The notes below the pieces were generated by a model. The model made no database searches. It saw only the letters and a program-made list of their open reading frames with translations, and was not told where the DNA came from. A stretch of 64,000 nt of DNA from Anaerolineae bacterium (lineage in GTDB: Bacteria; Chloroflexota; Anaerolineae; 4572-78; J111): assembly GCA_023151115.1 (NCBI GenBank), contig JAKLJP010000003.1, forward strand, positions 282,708 through 346,707. Direction: 5' to 3'. Below, piece by piece: positions 45,507-54,129 of the stretch. How positions within the stretch are numbered: the stretch's first letter is position 1; each line of letters starts with the position of its first letter. The position numbers were made by a program, and so were the translations under genes.

Positions 45507-45591
45507 TTAATCACGAATGACCCGAATGGACGAATGGCACAAATTTTTAAGATATTCGTACCATTCGCAAATTCGTGTTATTCGTGATTTA
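45507..45591. repeat. palindrome of CACGAAT/CGAATGG words
   Basis: The left arm AATCACGAATGACCCGAATG aligns with the reverse complement of the right arm without gaps over about 36 nt, with a few mismatches. It sits between the DUF58 and first VWA genes and opens a spurious N-terminal extension of the latter. Confidence 0.75.
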
Positions 45592-45612
45592 AAATTTGGC
45601 TCTGGATTCACA

Positions 45613-46620
45613 ATGTCCTTTATCTGGCCCATTATGCTCTTATCACTATTATTAATTCCGCTGTTCATCTGGCTGTACCTGCGGATTCAACAGCGACGGC
45701 GGCGGTTGGCCGCGAATTTTGGCATGTTGGGCCTGCTGCAAGAGAGCGCGGGGCGTCAATTGGGCCAGCGCCGCCACATTCCACCGGCCCTTTTTTTGGC
45801 CGGCCTGACCATCCTCTTGTTAGCAATGGCCCGCCCGGAGACTGTGGTCAACCTGCCCCGGATAGAAGGCACGGTCATTCTGGGCTTCGACGTTTCCGGC
45901 AGCATGGCCGCCGATGATTTGAAGCCGACCCGCATGGAGGCGGCCAAAGCAGCAGCACGGCAGTTTATCGAGCAGCAGCCGAATACAGTCCAGATTGGCA
46001 TTGTGGCTTTCAGCGATGGCGGCTTTGTGGTTCAAACGCCGACCAACGACCCGGACGCTCTTCTCTCTACCATCAACCGCTTAACGCCGCAGCGAGGAAC
46101 TTCGGTGGGGCAAGGCATTTTCGCCGCGCTCAAGACAATTTTCCCCGACGACAAGTCAGACGCCCCCGCCGACGATGACCTCACTCCGACGCCGCCGCCC
46201 AGCCCCACCCCTTTGCCGGCAGGGGCGTACACCCCGGCCATCATTGTCCTGCTGACCGACGGCGAGAACAATACCGACCCCGACCCCATCGCCGCCGCTC
46301 AGGCCGCCGCCGACCGGGGGGTACGTATCTATCCCATCGGGGTTGGCAGCACAACAGGGACTCTCATTCAGGTTGAGGGCTTCACCATCCAGACCCAACT
46401 CGACGAAGGGCTGCTGCAACGCATCGCCCGCATCACCGGCGGCGTTTACTACAACGCTCAGAACGAAGAAGAACTACAGGCCATTTACGAAAATATCACC
46501 CCACAGTTGGTGGTCAAACCGGAAAAGATGGAAGTCACCTCCATTTTCGCGGGCCTCGGCATCCTCGTCTTGCTCATCGGTGGGACTTCTTCGCTGCTGT
46601 GGTTTAGCCGGGTGCCGTGA
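45613..46620 (+). CDS. BatA-like VWA membrane protein
   Basis: A 335-residue protein with two N-terminal membrane helices (about 4-22 and 57-74), an external or periplasm-side VWA domain with intact DVSGS (about residue 95) and LLTDGENN, and a C-terminal membrane helix (about 312-332). This is the BatA/YfbK layout. A Pro/Thr insertion (DDDLTPTPPPSPTPLP) interrupts the VWA domain. ATG 45613 is chosen; the longer frame from 45517 would translate the upstream palindrome. It works, by analogy, with the MoxR ATPase and the second VWA protein. Confidence 0.9.
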   Translation: MSFIWPIMLLSLLLIPLFIWLYLRIQQRRRRLAANFGMLGLLQESAGRQLGQRRHIPPALFLAGLTILLLAMARPETVVNLPRIEGTVILGFDVSGSMAADDLKPTRMEAAKAAARQFIEQQPNTVQIGIVAFSDGGFVVQTPTNDPDALLSTINRLTPQRGTSVGQGIFAALKTIFPDDKSDAPADDDLTPTPPPSPTPLPAGAYTPAIIVLLTDGENNTDPDPIAAAQAAADRGVRIYPIGVGSTTGTLIQVEGFTIQTQLDEGLLQRIARITGGVYYNAQNEEELQAIYENITPQLVVKPEKMEVTSIFAGLGILVLLIGGTSSLLWFSRVP

Positions 46621-46639
46621 GGGGGAAGGGAGATTGGAT

Positions 46640-46740
46640 ATTGGAGATTGAGGTAGTTCAGCTAGTTCAAGGAAAATAATTGCGTCTTGCGTAACTTAAA
46701 CGGAAGACGCAAGACGCAACACGTAACACGTAGGGTATTT
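46640..46740. repeat. short-word repeat region with GACGCAAGACGC inverted words
   Basis: TTGGATATTGGAGATTG is followed by GCGTCTTGCG and its inverted partners CGCAAGACGCAAC and then ACGTAACACGTA. It fills the gap between the two VWA genes; the arms are less regular than at other loci. Confidence 0.55.
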
Positions 46741-46752
46741 GGGAGCTAACCA

Positions 46753-47796
46753 ATGAACTTACTCTGGCCCTGGCTACTGCTTTTGCTGGGGTTAATTCCG
46801 CTGATGATTGCGGTTTATATCTGGGTGCTGCGCCGGCGGCGGCGGTTTGCGGTGCGCTATTCCAGCCTGGCTCTGGTACGCGAGGCCATGTCACACCAAT
46901 CCCGCTGGCGGCGTCATCTGCCCTTTGCCCTGTTTCTGCTGGCGCTGGCCAGCCTGGTGCTGGCCTTAGCCCGCCCGGTGACGATGGTCAGTGTGCCCAG
47001 CGGCCGGGCGACCATCATCTTGGCCATGGATGTCTCGCGGAGTATGTGCTCAACGGATATTCCGCCCAACCGTTTGGAGACGGCCAAGGATGCGGCCCGC
47101 TCGTTTATTCAACGCCAGGCGTCCAGCACCCAAATTGGCGTCGTCGCCTTCGCCGGTTTTGCCGAGTTGGTTCAGCCGCCCAGCACCGACCAGGAAGTGC
47201 TGTACGACGCCATCGAAAATCTGAACACCGCCCGCCGGACAGCCATCGGCAGCGCCATTCTTAAGTCACTCGATGCAATTGCCGAAATAAACCAGAACGT
47301 CGCCCCCACAACCGGCATGTCGCCGGATGTTAAGCCAACACCTGTCCCCGAAGGAGTCTATGTACCGGATATTATCGTCCTGCTGACCGATGGTGCGAAT
47401 AATGCCGGCGTCTTCCCCTTAGACGCGGCCCAACAAGCCGCCGACCGGGGCGTTCGGGTTTACACCATTGGCTTTGGCACCGAACAAGGTTCGATGATGG
47501 ATTGCAGCCTGGGATTTGGGGGCAGTGATTCTTTTGGCGGTGGCTTTGGCGGCGGGGGCGGCGGCTTTCGCCGGGGGATTGACGAGGAGACGCTGAAAGA
47601 AATTGCGGCGATGACCGGCGGAACCTACTACTCTGCTGAAAGCGCGGGTGAACTGCAAGCAGTCTTCGAGGAACTGCCGACCTACTTGATTACCCGGCAG
47701 GAACTTATGGAAATCAGCGTTATTTTTACCATTGTCGGCGCGGTACTGACCGCCCTGGCGATTGGCCTCTCGCTCCTCTGGCATCCCCTGCCGTGA
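46753..47796 (+). CDS. BatB-like VWA membrane protein
   Basis: The 347-residue protein has the same plan as the previous gene product: two N-terminal helices, a VWA domain with DVSRS and LLTDGANN, and a C-terminal helix. A very Gly-rich loop (FGGGFGGGGGGF, about residues 258-270) near DEETLKEIAAMTGG is unusual and may be flexible or disordered. The two VWA proteins are paralogues and may form a heteromeric complex. It is the last gene of the MoxR operon; a palindrome with T-rich end (47826-47940) follows. Confidence 0.9.
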   Translation: MNLLWPWLLLLLGLIPLMIAVYIWVLRRRRRFAVRYSSLALVREAMSHQSRWRRHLPFALFLLALASLVLALARPVTMVSVPSGRATIILAMDVSRSMCSTDIPPNRLETAKDAARSFIQRQASSTQIGVVAFAGFAELVQPPSTDQEVLYDAIENLNTARRTAIGSAILKSLDAIAEINQNVAPTTGMSPDVKPTPVPEGVYVPDIIVLLTDGANNAGVFPLDAAQQAADRGVRVYTIGFGTEQGSMMDCSLGFGGSDSFGGGFGGGGGGFRRGIDEETLKEIAAMTGGTYYSAESAGELQAVFEELPTYLITRQELMEISVIFTIVGAVLTALAIGLSLLWHPLP

Positions 47797-47825
47797 GCGG
47801 GCCTGTTTGAATTTCGGCCAGGTTC

Positions 47826-47933
47826 AAATTAGATGGACATTTTTATCACGAAAAACGTAAAGCGTAAAACGTAACGGCTGATCGCGGACAAATCATTGCG
47901 TTTTACGTTTTACGAGGGTCAATCTAATTTGCC
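47826..47933. repeat. palindrome of ACGTAAA words between convergent genes
   Basis: The outer arms AAATTAGATGGAC and GTCAATCTAATTT enclose inner arms CGTAAAACGTAA and TTTTACGTTTTACG. It is followed by a T6 run at 47935-47940, so it may also act as a terminator for the VWA operon. Confidence 0.7.
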
Positions 47934-47956
47934 GTTTTTTGAGCCATCCCCAAATT

Positions 47957-48814
47957 TCAAACCACCTGCGCTTGCCACACTGCTTGCAGCGGCTTGTAGT
48001 TCAAAATAATAATGCCTTCCTCTTTGATAATCTCTTGAGTTTCAGGCGACATCAAAAAGTTGTAATCCGCCGGGCGGACGGGCCAATTATTGCCAATCGC
48101 CTTGAGTTCGCCGGTGGTCAGCGAGGGGTGGATGGCCCACTCGCTTAAGCCGGGCGGCAACTGGCGCAGCGCCCGGAAATAAAAGCCGGGCTTATCCCCG
48201 GTTTCAACCTCATAGCTGTCCAAAAGTTCGTAATCAAGCACCGGCAACCCCTGGCGCTTGATCTTCTCGATTAAGGGGGGCGGGCCGACCCGCATCGCCA
48301 GGCCATATTCCCTGGCCAGTCCGAAGGTCATCTCAAAAACAGCTTCATCCCGTGTATGGATGCCACAGTGACTATCTATGTGGGTTGGTTTTAGCCCGGC
48401 GGCCAGCACCGCCTCGATCTGCGCCCGAAATTCCAACTCCAACTCGGCCAGGTTGACCTGGGCCAGAAATTCCGGGATGCGCGGCTCGCTGTAGAAGTAG
48501 CCGGCCTCGTCCACCAGCGAGGGAACTTTCTCCTTTGATGTCACCGGCCCCCAGCGGTAATAGACTGCCTCACTGACGGCAGTTAAATGCACCCCAAAGG
48601 CAATGTCGGGGTTTTCCCGCAGCAGATGCATCGCGTGCAAAGCCCAGGGGCAAGGAACCATCAGCGTACAGGAGCTGGCCGCGCCATGCCTGATTGTCTC
48701 GATGACTGCTTCATTGATGGAATGGCTCATGCCAAAATCGTCGGTATTGATAATGAGCAGGCGGGCGTCGGCGGGATAGCCGAGCAGGGCGTTGGTTTGA
48801 TTGGTTGATGGCAT
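47957..48814 (-). CDS. ChbG/YdjC-family carbohydrate deacetylase
   Basis: A 285-residue cytoplasmic protein. The family metal site is visible: Asp-Asp in NTDDFGMS (about 27-33), His in FGVHLTAV and His-x-x-x-His in THIDSHCGIHT. These enzymes remove acetyl groups from N-acetylated sugars such as diacetylchitobiose or lipid sugars (HpnK). AGGAG precedes ATG 48814. A strong palindrome (48838-48910) lies in its leader. It may be co-expressed with the aldo/keto reductase upstream, 124 bp away, giving a small sugar-processing group (inference). Confidence 0.88.
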   Translation of the reverse strand: MPSTNQTNALLGYPADARLLIINTDDFGMSHSINEAVIETIRHGAASSCTLMVPCPWALHAMHLLRENPDIAFGVHLTAVSEAVYYRWGPVTSKEKVPSLVDEAGYFYSEPRIPEFLAQVNLAELELEFRAQIEAVLAAGLKPTHIDSHCGIHTRDEAVFEMTFGLAREYGLAMRVGPPPLIEKIKRQGLPVLDYELLDSYEVETGDKPGFYFRALRQLPPGLSEWAIHPSLTTGELKAIGNNWPVRPADYNFLMSPETQEIIKEEGIIILNYKPLQAVWQAQVV

Positions 48815-48837
48815 GCTTATTCTCCTTCACAAATAAA

Positions 48838-48910
48838 GACGCGAGGAGGCGTGAGACGATGAGGCGAAATATTCTTCGCGTCCTCGCGTCCTCGCCTCTT
48901 CGTCTCATCA
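48838..48910. repeat. palindrome of GCGAGGAG words upstream of the deacetylase gene
   Basis: The arms GACGCGAGGAGGCGTGAGAC and GTCCTCGCCTCTTCGTCTC pair around GGCGAAATATTCTTCGC. The same centre recurs at 49865-49936. It lies 24-96 bp upstream of the start codon of the deacetylase gene. Confidence 0.8.
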
Positions 48911-48938
48911 GACCAAAGCAAGCTTTGGACTCCCATAA

Positions 48939-49844
48939 CTACCCTTCCACCATCTCCAAATCAGCGGCGCTGGCGTTGAGTTCAACCTGCTCGATGGTTT
49001 TACAGCCGGGAATCACCGCGCTGACGGCCGGATGCTGCAAACACCAGGCCAGCGCCCAAGCTGCCAGCGGCACGTCGGGCGGCGCTTCGTTTTGCTGAAT
49101 CTCCTGCACCTGCTTGAGCTTGGCTTGAATATCGGCCTGATCCTGGCGCGAGCGCACATCGTCGGGTTGGGTGAAGGCTGTACCGGGTTGGTATTTGCCG
49201 CTCAACAACCCGCTGGCCAACGGCACGCGGGCCAGCACGCCCAGGTTTTGCTCCTGGCACACCGGAAAAATCTTCTCCTCCGGGCTGCGTTCCAGCCGGT
49301 TGTAGATAATTTGAATGGCGCTGACGCCCACCTCGGCGGCGCGTTGGATTTGGTAGAGCGGGTCAATCCGGCTGCTGACCGAAAGGCCCAAATAACGGAT
49401 TTTCCCGGCCTGAATTTGCCGCTGGAGCATGCTCCACAACGCTTCCTGGTCAAACACCTGGTCGCTGCCCGAATGAAACTGGTACAGGTCAATCGTCTCG
49501 GTGCGCAGCGCCCGCAGCGAGTCTTCCAACTGCTGCTGCACTTCCGGCGGCGACCACTGGTCAATCCGCTCAAAGGGGCCGGGGAATTTGTGGCCGAACT
49601 TGGTAGCAATGATCCACCTATCGCGCTCGCCCTCAATCGCCTGGCCGATGAGCGCCTCCGACAAATGATCGCCGTAACATTCGGCGGTGTCAATCAGATT
49701 AATGCCCAACTCCCCGGCCCGGCCCAACAGTCTTTTGACCTCTTCCGGGGTGAAGGCTTTGCCCCACTCCCCGCCAAACTGCCATGTGCCCACGCCAATC
49801 ACCGAAACGTTTAAATCAGTTTTGCCCAAGCGGCGGTATTTCAT
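48939..49844 (-). CDS. aldo/keto reductase
   Basis: A 301-residue TIM-barrel oxidoreductase with Asp and Tyr in IDTAECYGDH, Lys in IATKFGHKF and His in YQFHSGSD. The C-terminal VSAVIPGCKTIEQVE segment is the NADPH 2'-phosphate region. It is related to, but clearly different from, the reductase at 41313-42338 (this one is closer to YghZ/IolS-like types by its GEWGKAFTPEEV insertion). AAGGAGA precedes the start. A palindrome (49865-49936) lies directly upstream in the leader. Confidence 0.92.
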   Translation of the reverse strand: MKYRRLGKTDLNVSVIGVGTWQFGGEWGKAFTPEEVKRLLGRAGELGINLIDTAECYGDHLSEALIGQAIEGERDRWIIATKFGHKFPGPFERIDQWSPPEVQQQLEDSLRALRTETIDLYQFHSGSDQVFDQEALWSMLQRQIQAGKIRYLGLSVSSRIDPLYQIQRAAEVGVSAIQIIYNRLERSPEEKIFPVCQEQNLGVLARVPLASGLLSGKYQPGTAFTQPDDVRSRQDQADIQAKLKQVQEIQQNEAPPDVPLAAWALAWCLQHPAVSAVIPGCKTIEQVELNASAADLEMVEG

Positions 49845-49864
49845 TTTAAGTCTCCTTCAATAAA

Positions 49865-49936
49865 GACGCAAGAAGGCGAGGAGGCGAGGAGGCGAAATAT
49901 TCTTCGCCTCCTCGCCTCACGCCTCATCGCCTCATT
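49865..49936. repeat. palindrome of GCGAGGAG words upstream of the aldo/keto reductase gene
   Basis: GAAGGCGAGGAGGCGAGGAG faces CTCCTCGCCTCACGCCTC around GGCGAAATATTCTTCGC, the same centre as 48838-48910. It begins 21 bp upstream of the start codon, before the ribosome site. Confidence 0.8.
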
Positions 49937-49994
49937 TTCATTAGCAGTGGTGTGCAATATATTTGTGCTACTTTGCTACCCCGCTACTTTTTCA

Positions 49995-52046
49995 CTATAA
50001 CGCCACCCGTTCCACCCGAAACGGGGTCTCATCTGTAACTACTTCGTCAAATTCGCGGGCGGCCAGATGACCGGCAAAGACGGCCTGGGCGATAATGTTG
50101 GGCGCTTCGGCGTCGCCGATGACCCGCAGCGATTGCAAAACGCCTGCGGCCAGGGCCGGTTTGAGCGCCTGGTACAAAGCGTCATTAGGCTGGCGGTCTG
50201 TGACCAGCACAACGGCTTCGCAGGGCAGTTCGGTGGTAGCCCCGGAAACAGTATGAGCCAGGGTGACAGCCTCAGGCTGGATCGTTTGCAGCACGTGCTG
50301 GGGCTGCAAGCCAACACCCAGGCTCATCAGGCGGCGCTGGATGCGTTCCTGTTCCAGGGTGAACTGTGTCCAATAAGAAACCAGCGGCGCAGGCGTGACC
50401 AGTGTCACCTGGCAGCCCTGGCGAACCAAGAGTTCGGCCAGCACGCCGCCCATGTAATAATGGTCGTCGTCAAACAACACCACCCGGCCAGCGGGCAGCC
50501 GCTCGGCCATAAGATCGTCCGGGGTAAAGACGTGGGGCAGGTTGTGGCCGGGGACGGGCTGCCACAGGGTCCGGCCCAGGCCGTCGCGCCGCCACTGCGC
50601 CCCGGTCGCCAGGATGACGTGAGGGTAGCCGGCCTCTAAAATCTCGGCGGCGGTCACGGGGCTGCCGGGGTAAACTGAGACATTTTTTAGCTTCTGGATT
50701 TGGGTCAGTCGCCAATCTATCACCCGCCGCCACTCGCGCAGGCCGGGCAATTTCGACTCTAGGGCCACCCGCCCGCCCAACTCACGGCGGGCTTCGGTCA
50801 AAGCGACCTCATAACCGCGCTGGCCCAAGGCGCGGGCACATTCCAACCCAGCCGGCCCACCGCCGACCACCAGCACCGGCCGGTCACTCTTTTTGGGAGC
50901 GATGATTTCAGGATGCCACTCGCGCCGCCATTCCTCGCCCATCGTCGGGTTTTGGGTGCAGCGGATAGGCACATAGCGAGTGTCGCCGGTGACACAGATA
51001 TTGCAGCCGATACATTCGCGGATATCCTCGATCCGGCCTTCTTTGATTTTTTGCGGCAGAAACGGGTCGGCAATGGAAGGCCGGGCCGCGCCGATTAAAT
51101 CCATCACCCCGCGCCGGATGGCCGAGACCATCGCTTCGGGCGAGGTATAGCGGCCCACACCGACGACCGGCTTGCTGGTCAGCGTTTTGACAAAGGCGAT
51201 GTACGGTTCTTGAAAGCCCTCTTTTTCAAAGCGGGAGGTGGCCGAGTCATTGCTCCAATTGCTGATATTGACATCCCACAAATCGGGCAGTTCGGCCAGC
51301 ATAGCGACGACATCATGGCCTTCCCCCTGGGTGGTCAGCCCTTCCTCGCCGAGCAGTTCATCCACGGCCAGCCGCACGGCGACGGCGCAGGTGTCACCCA
51401 CCGCTTCTTTGGTATCCTCGATTAACTCGCGCAGCAGGCGCACCCTGTTTGCCAGACTGCCACCGTACTCGTCGGTGCGGTCGTTGTAGCGGCGAATTAA
51501 AAAGTGCATAGCCAGGCTCATGCTGTGGCCGGCGTAGCAGTAGATAAGATCAAAGCCGGCCCGTTTGGCCCGCAGCGCCGCCGCCCGATGCCAGCGCCGC
51601 ACGTTGCGGATGTCCTCTTTATCCGCCCGGCGAGCCTGCACCGGGTCAAAGCCGCTGCCGCCAAAGATGCTCATCGAGCGCGGCCCCAACGGCGGAGTCC
51701 GTGAGGTCAAATTCGAGGCGTCGTAGCCGTTATGGGTCAGCTCAATCCCGGCCAGCGCCCCATGCCGGTGGACCGCCTCGACCATGCGCTGCATGGCCGG
51801 AATGTCTTCGTCGGACCACAGCCGGCCCTCAATGTAGGGCGACAGATCGCTGCTGTGATGGATTTCGACTTCCTCGGTGCAGACCACGCCCCAGCCGCCT
51901 TCGGCCTTCATGCCGCGCATCGCCGCCAGGGCCTGGGGCATGCGATAGCCCAGGCCGTTGCAGTGCGGCACTTGATAGAAACGATTCGGGGCGACCACCG
52001 GGCCAATCGGCACCGGCTCAAACAGAATGTCGAAGGGGTTGCTCAT
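49995..52046 (-). CDS. trimethylamine dehydrogenase-like flavoprotein (OYE family, FMN + 4Fe-4S + FAD-type domain)
   Basis: This 683-residue protein follows the trimethylamine/histamine dehydrogenase plan: an OYE-like FMN barrel, a 4Fe-4S site and a C-terminal dinucleotide-binding domain. C29 in FYQVPHC matches the Cys that forms 6-S-cysteinyl-FMN. The cluster Cys are present as CIGCNIC...RCTQN, and PVLVVGGGPAGLECAR binds a dinucleotide. The aromatic residues that hold the trimethylammonium group in TMADH do not appear conserved (TEEVEI where TMADH has TEYCSI; no Trp after CNIC), so the substrate is probably different. ATG 52046 is chosen over an upstream start at 52139 that adds a non-homologous leader. 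Electron acceptor genes (ETF) are not in view. Confidence 0.88.
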   Translation of the reverse strand: MSNPFDILFEPVPIGPVVAPNRFYQVPHCNGLGYRMPQALAAMRGMKAEGGWGVVCTEEVEIHHSSDLSPYIEGRLWSDEDIPAMQRMVEAVHRHGALAGIELTHNGYDASNLTSRTPPLGPRSMSIFGGSGFDPVQARRADKEDIRNVRRWHRAAALRAKRAGFDLIYCYAGHSMSLAMHFLIRRYNDRTDEYGGSLANRVRLLRELIEDTKEAVGDTCAVAVRLAVDELLGEEGLTTQGEGHDVVAMLAELPDLWDVNISNWSNDSATSRFEKEGFQEPYIAFVKTLTSKPVVGVGRYTSPEAMVSAIRRGVMDLIGAARPSIADPFLPQKIKEGRIEDIRECIGCNICVTGDTRYVPIRCTQNPTMGEEWRREWHPEIIAPKKSDRPVLVVGGGPAGLECARALGQRGYEVALTEARRELGGRVALESKLPGLREWRRVIDWRLTQIQKLKNVSVYPGSPVTAAEILEAGYPHVILATGAQWRRDGLGRTLWQPVPGHNLPHVFTPDDLMAERLPAGRVVLFDDDHYYMGGVLAELLVRQGCQVTLVTPAPLVSYWTQFTLEQERIQRRLMSLGVGLQPQHVLQTIQPEAVTLAHTVSGATTELPCEAVVLVTDRQPNDALYQALKPALAAGVLQSLRVIGDAEAPNIIAQAVFAGHLAAREFDEVVTDETPFRVERVAL

Positions 52047-52196
52047 AAAGGGTAAACTTCTCCGGGTCTGATGATTGGGGTGATTATAAAACAAAGCCGG
52101 TCGGTTGGCTAAATTTATTAAAATCGCTGATGAAAGCATGAAACACTACCTTTGCACTTTTTGATTAGGGTGTGTTCAAAATAAGTTGTAGGACAA

Positions 52197-54071
52197 TTAA
52201 CGCCAGCTCAAAACCTGTTCATCCACAAAATTATAAACAAAATTAAGCTGCGCGTTCACCTCAGCCGGAAACAGTGGCTGCGGGTTGCTGCCATCGGCGT
52301 TCATCACCCAGATTTCCCAACGGCCGGCGCGGTCGGTCAAAAAGGCAATTTGCGTTCCATCCGGCGACCAGGTGGGCGCGACATTGTGCCAGGGTTTGGC
52401 TTTGTCAGGCGTGGCGGTTATCCACAAGGGAGTTTTGGTCAGGCGGATCCGGCCGCTGCCGTCGCGGTTGAGGCGGAAGATGTCGGTTCCGCCGCCCTGG
52501 TCCATCATCACGGCCAGATAACGGCCATCGGGCGAGAAGGCAGGCGAACTATCGCCGATTTCGTCGGTTAAACGGCGGGCCGTTTTCTGGTTGACATCCG
52601 CCTCGACCAGTCCCATGCCCCCATCCGAGATAATTCGCCAGGGCTGCGCCGGGTCCCAGGCCGGATGGAAGGCATAAGTGCCGCCGTCCGCGTCCTCGGT
52701 CTGGCCGTCAGCTATGTTGACCACCTGCAACCCCCAATGCGGGTCCGGCGGCAGTTTCCAGCACAGCAGGGCCTCCACCTCATAATCCTCATTGATGTGA
52801 ATTTTAATCTTCGGGTCGCCGGACTGATCCGTTGGCACCTCGGCGTTCCAGGGGATAGCCGGGTTAGAGTTTCTCAGCACATTGGCGCACTCACTTTTTG
52901 AGTCCAACCGGCCCCCGTGCTGGAAGTTCAGCGCAATCTTGCTGCCATCCGGCGACCAGGTGGGGCCTTTGGCCTGCTTGGTAAAATCCGAGACCTGCCG
53001 CTCACTGCTCCCATCCAGGTTGATAATCCACAGCGAGCCGGTCTCGCCGGCCCAACGAGTGAAAGCCACCTGCTGCCCATCGGGCGACAGGGCCGGGTCC
53101 AAGCCGGAGGTCAGGCGGCGCAAGCCTGTCCCATCGGGGTTGATAACCATAATATCGCCGCCGCTGGATAATTGGAAGACCAGGTGGGGGTGCGGATTGG
53201 AGATTGGAGATTGGAGATTGGAGATTGGATTTTCCCCTTCATCCTTCAGCCTTCCGCCTTCATCCTTCACAATGGGCAGTTCCGCCGCCGGAACGGACGG
53301 GGTGAGGAATTGCAGCGGCAGCCAGCCCTGCCCGCCGCCTTCGAGAGGTTGCAGCAACGCCCAACTTCGGCCTGCGTTGAGGCCGAGCACTCGCATCAAG
53401 CTGTTGGTGGGGATTGGGCCGATTTCGGCAAAGTAGATGCCGGGGCCGGTGCGCAAAATCAAGCCATTGCTGGCAATCCAGGTAGTGACTACCTTCGGAG
53501 CGGCGCTCAACTCACCCGTCACCGCCAGATCGGCCAGGGCCATCCAGCCGACTCCCGTATGCTCCGGTTTGACCAGCGCCCACTGGCCGCTTGGGTCCAT
53601 CGCCAGCACTCCGATCTTTTCCTGATCGTCGGTGAAGGTGTCAATGGGAGCATAAGCCGTACCAGGGCCGGGGCGAAGGTCGGCTTGCGGACGAACCATG
53701 CGGGCGGTCAGAGGCGTTGACAGCAGAGTAGTAGTTGCCTCATTGTTTTGAGCGGCCACGGCGACAACTTTGTAACTTTCTGCTGTATTTTGAACCTGGG
53801 CCTCGGCCACAGATTCCGGCAGAGGTGTTGGCGTAATTTCAACCACGGCCTCCGCTGCTTCCACAGACACAGCCGGCGTTGGCGTCGGCGTGCCGAGGTC
53901 GGCCAGGCTGATTTTTGGGAAAGGGGTAGACGTTGACAATACTGCCACTGGTTGGGGGGTGGGCCAGGCGGTATCATCAAGCCGCTCGAGCGTCTGCGGG
54001 TGAGCCTCGGCCACACCGCAGCCGGTCAACAGGAGGGTCAAAATTAGGGTAAACCAGAGTTGTTGTTTCAT
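52197..54071 (-). CDS. lipoprotein with SH3b repeats and TolB-like PD40 beta-propeller
   Basis: A 624-residue protein starting with a lipoprotein signal (LLLTGC lipobox, Cys about 18). After a Thr/Pro linker there are two SH3b-like domains (DLRPGPGTAYAPID and LILRTGPGIYFAEIG segments), then a C-terminal WD40/PD40-type propeller with repeated PAFSPDGRYLAV- and PTWSPDGTQIAFLTD-like blades. It is anchored outside the membrane and could bind cell wall or proteins. It lies 58 bp after the RND pump gene on the same strand. A GGAGATT plus CTTCATC short-word repeat at 53195-53269 is translated in frame (NPISNLQSPISNP). ATG 54071 follows GGTGATAT. Confidence 0.85.
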   Translation of the reverse strand: MKQQLWFTLILTLLLTGCGVAEAHPQTLERLDDTAWPTPQPVAVLSTSTPFPKISLADLGTPTPTPAVSVEAAEAVVEITPTPLPESVAEAQVQNTAESYKVVAVAAQNNEATTTLLSTPLTARMVRPQADLRPGPGTAYAPIDTFTDDQEKIGVLAMDPSGQWALVKPEHTGVGWMALADLAVTGELSAAPKVVTTWIASNGLILRTGPGIYFAEIGPIPTNSLMRVLGLNAGRSWALLQPLEGGGQGWLPLQFLTPSVPAAELPIVKDEGGRLKDEGENPISNLQSPISNPHPHLVFQLSSGGDIMVINPDGTGLRRLTSGLDPALSPDGQQVAFTRWAGETGSLWIINLDGSSERQVSDFTKQAKGPTWSPDGSKIALNFQHGGRLDSKSECANVLRNSNPAIPWNAEVPTDQSGDPKIKIHINEDYEVEALLCWKLPPDPHWGLQVVNIADGQTEDADGGTYAFHPAWDPAQPWRIISDGGMGLVEADVNQKTARRLTDEIGDSSPAFSPDGRYLAVMMDQGGGTDIFRLNRDGSGRIRLTKTPLWITATPDKAKPWHNVAPTWSPDGTQIAFLTDRAGRWEIWVMNADGSNPQPLFPAEVNAQLNFVYNFVDEQVLSWR

Positions 54072-54129
54072 CAATATCACCATTTTATGATGACCGCTGA
54101 CCGCCGAAAGTTTTGGCGGTCGGCGCGAA

